Part shown: piece after piece, positions 53,888 to 64,000 of the stretch
Position numbering within the stretch: position 1 is the stretch's first letter
How the letters are laid out: each line of letters starts with the position of its first letter
NCBI GenBank assembly: GCA_004764695.1
Contig: SMSO01000032.1
Location: 270,501 to 334,500, forward strand
Direction: 5' to 3'
DNA from: Schizochytrium sp. TIO01
Taxonomy: Eukaryota; Sar; Bigyra; Thraustochytrida; Thraustochytriidae
Length of the DNA stretch: 64,000 nt
The notes under the pieces: model-generated
Database searches by the model: none
Told to the model about the DNA's origin: nothing
The model's input: the letters and a program-made list of their open reading frames with translations, nothing else
Program-made: the position numbers and the translations under genes

Positions 53888-56800
53888 AGCAGCGAGCTGA
53901 GTTGATTGCCTTCTGACATTTTCGAAGTGGGCTCCAAGCAAGCAAGCCTGGTTAAAATGCATCTGCGCAAACTCTCGATAACATTCATTGGACAGGCAAA
54001 CATGCAGACTGCAGGCAAGCATTCATAAACACACTCCGCATTCGCTCTCGATGAGGCTGCACATCATCGGCAGTTGTCAAGCAAATTTATACTGAAAAGG
54101 CTCCAATTGAAAATAATTAAATTGCCAGCCGCCACAATTCGATCTGCAGTATTCGAGAGCTCGTGTTGGCCTTTTCCTGGTTACCATTTCGTTTGGACAG
54201 CAGCCACAATCTCAGGCCTTGAAAATTCCTCACGTGGCGTTGGTGGACACCAGCGAATTAGCCTGTCTCGTATGAGATCTGCCCGAAGCATGGCCGACAT
54301 CACATGGCGCATCGGGGTTGGGACTTCGACCGTTACCACCCAAGAAAGGTGGACAGTAGCAATAGTGGTTTAAAGAAATCCGTCCAAACCCTCTTTTTGA
54401 TGTTAGAGTTCTTGTCATTCCTCTTCTCTTCTATTCTATTCTCTCTCTTTTTTCCTTTTTTTTTCTTTCTTTCATTAGATTTGAGTATGAAGGAATGAAT
54501 GAATGAACTGCGTCACATCCTGACTAAGGTAGGTTAGTTATGTGCTATCCAAGCAGGGAATTCGTAATTTCCGCTTCATTTCATTTGTTCATTCATTCAT
54601 TCATTCATTCATTTATTCATTCATCAATCAATCAATGTTCCCCCGTCAACAGTCGCGGCTCAGACATCTTGACACCCGAAATTCAGTCGTCAAGAGCAAA
54701 CAAGAATGCAAACGAATGAGGTCCGGAGCTAATTCAGAACAGGTTGGTCATATAATACGCCATAGCATTTGCGCACAAGCAGAGATTAAGAGGTATGCAA
54801 GCACACCGAAGGAACATCAACTCGAACTGAGCCTAAGAGCCCATCAAAAACCGCCATTCCAGCCCTCAATTAATTAATTAATTCATTCATTAATTCCCTG
54901 ATTCTGCATTTCTATTCAGCGACCATGATTTTATCGCGGGCCACTTACAAGTCATTCATGGTACTACTTACGATAAGCTGTTGGCTGTCTCGAACTGCCT
55001 CCACTTCAAGTCCCTTTCTTTGGTTTTTGTGCGCCAACCCAACTTAACTTGCACAGTTCACGGTGGCGCAGCTCCAAAACTACTTCAAGCTCGCTTGAGC
55101 TCTTCCGGCTTCCTAGGTCTCAGGTTCCTGGTTCTCGCATCCAGAAAGACTATCAAAAAGTCTGTCTGGCGATCTTGAATTTTTTCTTAAGGGCTCTGCT
55201 CAAAACCCACTCGATCAAGGCCGCGCAACGACGCACGGACCACACGAGTTAGGAGGTGCTCTTTGCTGGCTCCGCGCTCCGCCTAACTATTCCTTCTCAT
55301 AGACAAACAAATTACCTGCTCCAGCCTTACATCTTCGAATAGATCAATAGATAAATGGCGTACTAAGAAGACACACCCTTTCCATTCAAGCTGCTATCTG
55401 CCTATTGTAAATGTGGTCCGTCTGTCTGTGCGATAACCCGAGCCGCTCTGAGTAGATGGGTTTTATTAGAGTTTGATCTTTCAAGGAGGACAACCTCATG
55501 GAGAGATTGAAGAGTGATCTATTTTGGTTGGATTGACATAGACTTTGCTGTTCCACGCTTTGTCTAAATGCGAAGGCCATCTAAATGATAGAATACAAAC
55601 AACAACAATTATAAAATGAGACGCGCATGCGAGATGAACTGTGGTAGGGCAGTTGACCTCTTCTATTGGCACAGCAAAAGAAAGGCTCACCTCAAGTCAG
55701 AAAACTGCTCATGAACCTAGTTAGATACACCTTAACCATGATCTCTTGCACCTGAAAGCTATAGTTTCAATCTCGAAGTCAGCCTCAGAAGAGCCCAAAT
55801 CGACCAAACTAAAGAGCATACGCTATATCTTAAGGTAGCAAGCTTCCACGGTTTGGTTTTCGAACTTTTAGATGGCGTTATCAGAAAAGATAGTCTTCCA
55901 CGTCGATCTATCATGTTGCTCATAAATTTCAAGGTAGGAAAGGAGACGAAACTGGGAGTAGCTAATTCTTTTGTAATTTATTAAGAAGAATAACATCATA
56001 ACATAGAAGATGCGTACTCTCCGTTACTACCGTCGGCCAAGTCCCCTATTTATCGGAGTGTAGTCCTCGGGCACAGGTACTAGTCGGTACATAGAAAATA
56101 CGTCACGTCTTTTCTCTGTCTCCAATAATCTTAAAACAAAACAAAAATAAAAACTGCATCGATAGGCAGTAACATCGAATGAGTTCTTGACATAACTCTT
56201 TCCTCCCACCATGATCAACTTTGGAGACCTTCTCTCTTCAAAGTCTCGCTCCCTTTTCAACCTTTTCAATCAATCAATTTTTCTTTTTTGTCACTACATA
56301 CTGATTCAACGCTTCAGAGAAGGTTAAAAAAAGAAGAACTTGAACCCATTTCATAGGTTAAAGGAAAAAATAAATAAAAACAAACAAACGGGAAAATAAT
56401 CAGAAGAAGAGTGCTCTTTCGAAGCGATGATTCGACGGTGATCTGCTCCAGACAGTTTGTTCCCGAGCACTCGCGACGGGATTTTGCTGCACATTCTGGA
56501 GCGCTTCGGGAAAACAAGTCTGGTCCCTGCCACCTTTCGGTTGCTTTTAATTCCTTGCCAGCTTCCACTCTTCTCTGGAACTGCTCTTTCTTTCACTGAT
56601 CTTCAGTGACAAAGCAATGTGGTAGGTAGGATTGCTTGCTAGTAGGTAGGTCTACCACTACTTTTTGTTAACGCAAATAAAAACTTTCTGTCTAACAGGA
56701 AATAAAATAAAAACGAAACGCTACTTGAAGAACCCGAACCAAGCTCCAGACAGAAGAAATCCCTCTACCCATCGACGGTGTTTTATAGATTAATCTTTTA

Positions 56801-58273
56801 GTGAAAAGACCTTGAGCGCAATCCAGCTTCAACTCGGAATGCAGCAGGTCCGGCCCAAAATTATTATTACCTGTTCTGCCCAAATCTGGACAACTTTCGG
56901 AAATCGAGCTTTCTAAATTAATAACTTTTGTTTCTAAAAAAGAAAAAAAGAAAAAAAATAGGTTTATACGTAACATTAAAATAGAAAATAAAGACAAAGC
57001 AAACCAACCATTTTGACATTGGAGCTGGAACCACGCGATTTACAAATCGTACGAACACCCCTCAGTCAACGCTGCGACCGCATGCTGGCGTTTATCCGAT
57101 CTCTAGGGGCAACCTTTTCATGCATTTCTTCTTAGCTTTCTTCCCTGATACCATCAACGCCCGTGACAATAATTGAATGTCTCTGAGGTGTGTACCTACC
57201 CGACTAGCACCGATACTGCCAGATAGTTTATAATACATGGACTTTAGAGAAGAACTCACTCACTCACGCACCTTGAGAGTTGTGGATCGGTGCTTCTAGA
57301 TTACAAAGGAAGTTGATCATGCGGTCACTGCATGTATCCAATCTTTTTGCTTGCATGCGCTTACCGCCCGGCATCAAAATCCAGATTGAAATTAAGAGGC
57401 CTATTGCTAAATGGGGCTATTCTACAGCGCGACCAAGTTGCGGCACGCACTGTGCACGCGACGGCACCTTAAGCTGACTAATTTGTCGATCCAGTTCGTT
57501 CTTCAAGGGGAATTGTCTTATTTCGCATAATAAATTACCTCATTATTAGAAGAAGCCGCACTGCACGAGCTTTGGGCGGTGTTAACTTTGAGATCAGAAA
57601 AGTACTCTTTTTTGGATGTCTTATTAGGAAGAAATTCTTGATATGTTTTAGTTTACTTTACGAGCTGTTAGGAAAGAGGAGAGGCAAATAATGCCAAGCA
57701 TTGTGATATTATGTGCAGCTCTCCTTGGCGACACATTTTGACTACAAAAACTTGAGCAAGAAATAGGATCGATTGATAGGCGCCTAATCAGGTCGCGAGA
57801 ATGGCAAGTAGATAGGTAGCATATTTAGTTCCATTCAGAATTCAGGGCTCATCAAAAGTTTAACTTCGTATCATGTAGGTAACTACCAACGTAATGCAGC
57901 GAACAAAATTGGATTATTGCATTGATTTTCAAGATCGACCCATTAAAGGGCCCACAGCAAGGCTGGTTGAAATATTCAGGATACTCGTAGCAACATGCGC
58001 TCTATGCGTTGGTACCTTCTGCTGCGCGTTCCACTGCATTAACAACCAATAAATGCCTGGGTCAATTGTCTTCGGAATTCAGCTCCAGACCCCACTAGAA
58101 CGATACTCAATTCGTGACTTCATATGTGACTTTTTGGCTGATTCGGCGGTGCTCATGTCGTCGTCGTCGCTGTCGCTGGTGCAGCAGTCTGAGTTGGTAT
58201 CTACGTGAAGACTGTAGGTCAAACTAGGGAATTTCCCAGTTCACGTTATTGTTGTCTATGTCCGATGGAGCTT
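53888..58273. other. Gene-poor region
   Basis: No gene is recognised. An (ATTC)n tract lies at 54587-54625 and an AATT/ATTC stretch near 54868-54893. Short frames on both strands (for example 56027-56269 - and 57280-57477 +) have no recognised similarity. Confidence 0.45.
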
Positions 58274-61200
58274 CTAAAGTCGATCAGATTGCGGATGTAC
58301 AACGTTTTGTGTTAGTGTTAAGCACACCCAATATTTGTCCTGTCCTAGTAAGATGGTGCCGACGCTGAAGACGTTCGCCACGACAATCCCTTGGAGCATT
58401 GCAAGTAGACCGTTGTACAAGCAAAATGAATGTTTGAGGATCAGCTTTACGAAATGATCATGAGTCATTTTTTCCAGTTCTCAAGTTAATAACTGTTGTC
58501 TCACAGAAACCTTTGACTTGGCCTTTTTTCTGTTGGGCCTTTTCCTTAAGGGTAGCTCTAATGTGCAATGCGAGGTCCCGAAACTATCAGATGACACGTT
58601 TGTATCTTTTCATTGCATGCCAACCACGGAAAGGAGTTGTAGCTTGACCAAGAGATGCAGCGATTCCCCAATTGGACATAGACATTGCCTGAGACGGAGA
58701 TGCTGTTTATGTGCAATTTTTATTTGCCAACAGTGAAAACTGATATAGCGTTATCATTATCATCAAAATGAAGCTTGAGTAAAATCTATGAAAAACCGAT
58801 TTGAAGAAATGTCATATCGGCATTTCTTGGTGATCATGCAGGAACAAATTGGCTATTACCGAGTCCAATGTCTGGATTGCTCTTGTCGATCCATTAGTTG
58901 AAAGTAATTCAAAATCCTCGACTATACTTATCTCGAAGCTATTATGGTGTCTTATTTCACTATGCAAACCGCGTTGGTTTCCATGAAGAAATGAGAATCT
59001 GAACTTAGACGAGTGTCTGGGACAGCATCGTCGTAGTAGAATGACTACCAGGACTGTGTTCACTCTTTTTCAGTGTTTGCATGGCAAATAACAGCAGATT
59101 GACAGTAACCCTTTCGTAAGGCAATTCTTTATAGCTCAGCATGTCTGTAACGAACATAAGCTTGTTGGAAAGTTCTTGGACAAATTTGTAACGTATATCA
59201 AGTCTCTAGTCAAAAGCACTTCGCACAATTTTATAAGCGCATTATGCGCAAATCAAAAGCGCATGTACAACGTTTGACAAGAGAGCGAGGTATACAGTGT
59301 GTGTGGCCCAGCAAATCATCAAGGCGGATGTAACATAAGCAGATGGACCAATGAGCGGAGACGTAAAGAAGCTCGTTAAACGCAACATGAGCTACGTGCA
59401 CGCGAAATTCACGCAGACTAGCAATAAATAAAGATTCAAATAGGAGCCACTCTCAATTTGCAAAAGGGGTTCCTCATTTTCGATGAGAAGGCCTGGATGC
59501 TTGAACCAGTTCTTCAAAATTTCCAGCCTAATAAACTTGAGGTAGTAACATTCTCATGCATTCAACAAGTTCCTAAAGAGGCATTGCCCAGGAGACAGAC
59601 TACCTGAGTAATGAATCAATGCCAAGGATGCACTCGCATGATGGGTCAGAGACATTGGTATGAAGCAACCGTTTTTCTTGATTGAGTAAAGAAGACTTAG
59701 ATTCCAAATATATGTTTGCCTGATTGATGCACCAATGGCTCATGCTTTGAGAAGCCGTGGAATACTGGTACCTAGTCTGAGCATTTATATAATTATAAAA
59801 TAAATATTAAATATTCATAAATTAGCCTCAAAGGAAAACATCAATTGGTAGACATAGGAGTGGGCAGAGAAGGGTCAAGGACGGTTGTGTCAAATGTAGC
59901 GAATAAGGAGAAGGTAGTTCTAGCGTTGTGATAATTGCAGCCGATGGCGAGTTTGATTCACTCAAGAATTAGGTTTCTGGTAAGTTGATGAACTCTTGGA
60001 TCTTGGAAACAACACATTCTGCCTAACTACTATCTATCCATCTCATAATACCAAAAGGAGCGCCATCTTGAGATTGCAAAGGGCCAGTCAAAATAGGTAA
60101 AACTGTTTGCTTGCCAACGTTGGTTGACATTAATAAGTCCTTTCGGCAACTCTTCGTTCAATAGGCGAAGGGAGGTTTCGCGAGCCAGTTGCTCGAGTTC
60201 ATTACGCGACGCAGCGATCAACACTTTGATTTCATTAAAAATTGTTTTATTAATTGTTTTATTCTGTAAAGAGAAAGGAAAGAACAGAGGAATATAGATA
60301 GGTTCGGCAAAGAAAAGTCTTTTTTCACTGTACTAGTAGTAATACTACTAGTATTAGTGGTATTAATAATAGTATTAACAGGGTACTAGGTCCTGTTTGT
60401 TAAAGTTTGCAATGCTCGAAAGCAAAGACCATATATAGCTTTACGTGGGCATATAAGTTTATCAAGCCAAATTATTTTACGTTGTCTGAATGAGTCAGTT
60501 AATTCTGTCTTCGAGAACCTGGCACGTTTGCAATTTCTTAATTACCAAACCGGAAACGAGTCAATCGCGATAGTTCAAAGTACTCGTTTGGTATCTACTT
60601 TGGCTTGATGAATATCAAACCAGAGTGAATAAGTTTTCGTGCCAAAATAAAGATAGAATTACTTCTAATATGAGAGTATATGGAATATAGATCTAAATTG
60701 ATTAATCAAGATTTGGGGACGTCAATCTTTGAAACTCAGCAACGCAAGTTGTTCTGAACTCGTTTTCAGAGCTATCGCTGGTTGAGTAAAATACACTTTT
60801 ATATAGCGCCTCTGCTTTGCTCTTTAGCAGCCGAGAAGCATCATTGATTCCGTGTAGCAAGCTGTGCCATCATCACGTTTTCGATATTTTACGTCTTTGG
60901 CCGTTCAACGAAAGTCCTCACAATCTTGAATGGTGAGAGATCAATACGTACTGTGTCACGACATAACCCTAACTTCGACTTTCCTTCAATAAATGCCAGG
61001 TCGGAATCGAACATGCCATCATGCCAAACCAATTCAATGCCCTGTATAAACCCTGAAAGGCCACGATAGTTCTCTGCGGAAAAGTCAAAGTAACGATAGT
61101 TGCTGATGTGCACAATGTTCACTGGGACGCTCGGAATGGCCTATCAGGAAGAGAGGCTTCTGATAGCATTCCCAATACTTTCCCTTGAAATCCTTGAAAA

Positions 61201-61401
61201 TAAACGGCAAGAGATGGGGAGTGTTTATGTATATAAGAAAACTATAGTCGTACGGTAGGTTACAATGATACATTGATTTCATGCCATGCTCTTCTTCGAC
61301 AAGCTCTGTGTCCTTAGATGCTCTGTGTTCTAGGTAGTAATCGCGATCTGTTGGTTTATAAAATCAGCGAACTGAAAGACATTGGGCCTGCCGAAATTCA
61401 T
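58274..61401 (-). pseudogene. Cluster of minus-strand coding-like segments: decayed or intron-rich gene(s)
   Basis: Reading the minus strand from high to low coordinates, successive open segments look protein-like: 61401-61330 (MNFGRPNVFQFADFIN), 61363-61085 (RDYYLEHRASKDTELVEEEH), 61140-60889 (VNIVHISNYRYFDFSAENYR), 60263-60030 (KVLIAASRNELEQLARETSL), 59553-59392 (IRLEILKNWFKHPGLLIENE), 59205-59005 (KFVQELSNKLMFVTDMLSYK), 59063-58812 (GLHSEIRHHNSFEISIVEDF) and 58468-58274 (hydrophobic, ATG-led). Several are preceded by acceptor-like strings; the one before 60263 has a long pyrimidine tract and TTTACAG. The frames change between segments, so either short introns or frameshifts separate them. 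I recognise no family. Each segment alone could be chance; the shared strand and spacing are the main argument. Confidence 0.22.
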
Positions 61402-64000
61402 GCGAGGTTGTTATTGAAGCACCTTCAATCAGATAATTGAATTGATGGAAGTTGAATATCTAAAGTAAGCCTTCATACAGTAGGTAGGTAAAATAATATA
61501 TATATATTTTTGTTTTAGGACGGCAAGGTTTAGTTCTTGACTCAGAATCAGAGTTTATTTAAAAGGAAAAAAGAAAGAGAAAAGAATAAATAGAATTGGT
61601 CTTTCTCGAACTCAAGCAATGGAGCCGAACCGAGACCTCTGACTTAGACATTTAGGATAGTGCGCACTAAACGTTTAGATGATCATGTAATTAAGGCGAT
61701 ACTACCACGATAAAGTTGTATTTGGGTGTTCAGAAATGAAGAAAGCAAGAACGCTACTACCCAAGACTTTTCATTTTTAATGAGCTGGGAAGCTTTGTTT
61801 ATTATGGTTGCTGACTTTTTTCATCTTTAAAATTAGTACAGAAACAAAAACTGAAGCAGATTGTTTTGGCCGGGATCACACATGTCCCTAATTGGCCTGG
61901 TAAAAAGTATCTTCGGTTTATATTGTCTGTTGCGACGAACTGGTATTGCGCGTTCAACTCGTATATTATGAGTTAATCTGAGTACTACTGGGCAAGTGTG
62001 TTCATTTTGAAGTCGAATGAATGAATAAATGAATTAATCAGTGATTTTCTTTTTAAAATATGGATTTCCCCATCTTAAATTTATAAAATAAAATAAAATA
62101 AAGTGAACAATATAATCAGAAAGACTGGCCGAATTGATTAGTTGAGTCTGGAAGAGTGAAAATAAACCTCATTTATATTACCGCAATATATGCTGAGGTT
62201 CAGCTATACTTCTCCCTATGATATACTATAAAGAAACAGAGTCAGTATGCTACTCGTGAGATAATGCAAAAAAATTAAGTACAATCGTGATATATATAAT
62301 TACTCTTTCACGTTAGGCCATGGTTTCATAGGTATGATTATATTGACATAGTACCAGTTGATGAGATTGAGAACCACTGGATCAAGAAGGTTTCTACTGT
62401 CTTAAAAAAGAGATGATTTACATTATTCAACATCATTGAAAAGTATAAAGGAGGAAATAATAAATAAAGAAAAAGTAGTAACAGGTGGGCTTTCTTTTAA
62501 ATACAAAAAAGGGAAATTGGCTGGTAAACGTTCATCTTCAGCCCCTACCTGATCAATTTATGACTAAGTAGTACTACAATGGCTGTTTAAGCATTTTGCG
62601 AGCCAGGCGTCCTCCTCGGCCTGTCAAGTGGTATAGACAAACATACAAAAGGGCTTTTAAAAAATTACAAAAAAAATACACAAAACAACCAGGCCTATGA
62701 AACCAACAAGTCTTTCTAACTATCAATCAGAGAGAAAGAAACCTGCAAAGCATTGGTGGCCCTGGGATAATCGATATTAGGTATGTACCTGCCTACTTGC
62801 CTAGTGAATGCGTAGTTCTGCGGTCGCAATTCCCGTGGCCAGTCGCCTATGGATTAGGGCAGCTCGTAGCAAAGCAACCAAGCGCTGACCTGCATCTCAA
62901 AAGACCTGAAGTTCTTGTATCGATCTCTTCTCTAACAGCTAAATAGCTTAGTTTGCCCAAACAATTTGCACAAAGCCCTTCTTCTGTGTTCCTCGGTCCT
63001 AAACTATATCTTGTACTTTCATTTATTCCTTCATTCAGTCATCCAATCACAGCTTCTGGTTCAAGAAGTTTAGCCAGCTAGGTACTTCGACTTGTGCGTA
63101 TTCTCATCGCTCTGGTGATCAATATTAGTTCAATGGCCTCGCTTTCACAGCTAGGTTGTTTTGCAACTTTCCTTTTCAACCTGCATGCACCGGGTGGTCT
63201 CTCTAAAATTCGAACTTGGCTTTTACTCTTTATTTGCTTGCCACTTCAGGCTTTGACCGAGGTACAATTCTGCAAAACTTCTGTGGATGACCACTACTAC
63301 TACTACTTTCTGTCAGCCACTCAATAACTGGGCAGGCCATCAGCTCATAGGTACTTAGGTATTCAAAGGTTGGTTGGTCGGTGCAGTAAACTTGGCAAAA
63401 GCGAAGTTCAAGGTCCAATCGTCCCTTAAACACGAACGATGCCACTCTTAGGTTTGTGTGGCGTGTATAAGGTGGGTGGGGATTATTTCTTTGGGTTTTT
63501 GGACAAGGGACTTGAAGATGACCCATAATGGCAGCCATTCTCACTGCGTTTACATATGTCGTCATGAACAATGAAAAAACAAGAATTGTGCGCATGGTAC
63601 CTATTGTTCTGAAGGAAGTTGCTCATCTTGCGTTTCCCAGGGTTGTAGTAGTATATACCTAGTTACTACCTCCGATTCTTCAAGGTTTCTAAAGCATTCA
63701 CGGTTTGTGCGGGAACGCGCTTTTCCTCGCCTTTCCTTACTCTACCTATTACCTACTTCCTGCCGTCCCAACAAAGAGGAATGAGAGCACAGCCTAAATG
63801 ATAGGTATGTAGTAGTAGTAGTAGTAGTATAGGTGGGGTCCTTTCTTTCACGGCAATGGCTGAAGAGACAACTCCTCCGCTCATTTGTTGCTCTTCAATA
63901 AAGGTGACTTTGAGAAGCAGAGAGAGACAGAAAAAGACATGAATGGGGATAGGTTGTTTCACAACGAAAGACTGGATTGATTGAGCAGGCAATAGTAAAC
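61402..64000. other. Gene-poor region at the right edge
   Basis: A short GTA triplet run lies at 63808-63829. An ATG-led 121-codon minus frame (63595-63230) begins with a plausible secretory signal (MRTILVFSLFMTTYVNA) but its downstream part has no recognised domain. No gene is called with confidence. Confidence 0.4.

Overview
The window is nuclear DNA of a eukaryotic microbe. It has long, mostly intronless genes with ATG starts on both strands, separated by AT-rich spacers, and no operon logic. The gene content includes a fused mRNA-capping enzyme, the Hsp90 co-chaperone Cdc37, an ABCG half-transporter, a BAHD acyltransferase, and MORN, RCC1, ankyrin and TPR proteins. Low intron density, long Asn/Gln/acidic tracts and tetranucleotide microsatellites fit a stramenopile protist, most plausibly a thraustochytrid (Labyrinthulomycetes). 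That placement is inference, because no rRNA or organellar marker is present.

Layout, left half (1-41.4 kb, gene-bearing). 1-6419 (-) is a giant nuclear-type ankyrin protein with an AT-hook that runs off the left edge. After a 3.5 kb gene-free spacer come an RCC1-repeat protein (9932-13327, -) and a divergent acidic coiled-coil protein (14650-16611, +). The 3' end of the latter overlaps the convergent capping enzyme (16595-19945, -) by 17 bp of coding sequence. Next are an acidic, possibly N-myristoylated helical-repeat protein (21131-23809, -), a divergent TPR protein with one likely intron (24911-26556, +), and Cdc37 (27391-29128, +), whose reading frame breaks at TCC TGA C. A membrane-anchored BAHD acyltransferase, also frame-broken (29725-31292, -), is divergent from an ABCG half-transporter (32103-34136, +). 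An aspartoacylase-type protein with a long unknown C-terminal part (34826-37645, +) and a 22-repeat MORN protein with IQ and WW motifs (38389-41415, -) complete the set.

Right part (41.4-64 kb). I find no convincing intact gene in about 22.6 kb. It is AT-rich and full of microsatellites: (ATTC)n 43254-43431, (CTT)n 45275-45318, (GAAA)n 47415-47484, a perfect 201-bp (CTTT)n at 50347-50547, and a 16-bp minisatellite at 51401-51476. A few stop-free segments look protein-like (44946-45274 -, 53505-53887 +, and several on the minus strand between 58274 and 61401). They could be exons or decayed genes, but frames of that size also occur by chance in 22 kb of AT-rich DNA.

How the genes relate: most are housekeeping or structural and unrelated in function. 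The only arrangement suggesting joint work is the divergent BAHD acyltransferase / ABCG transporter pair, which shares one 0.8 kb spacer and could make and export an acylated compound. The most novel items are the HAD(FCP/SCP-like)-guanylyltransferase-methyltransferase fusion, the Cdc37 gene with an N-terminal extension and an antizyme-like +1 shift sequence, and the giant AT-hook/ankyrin protein.
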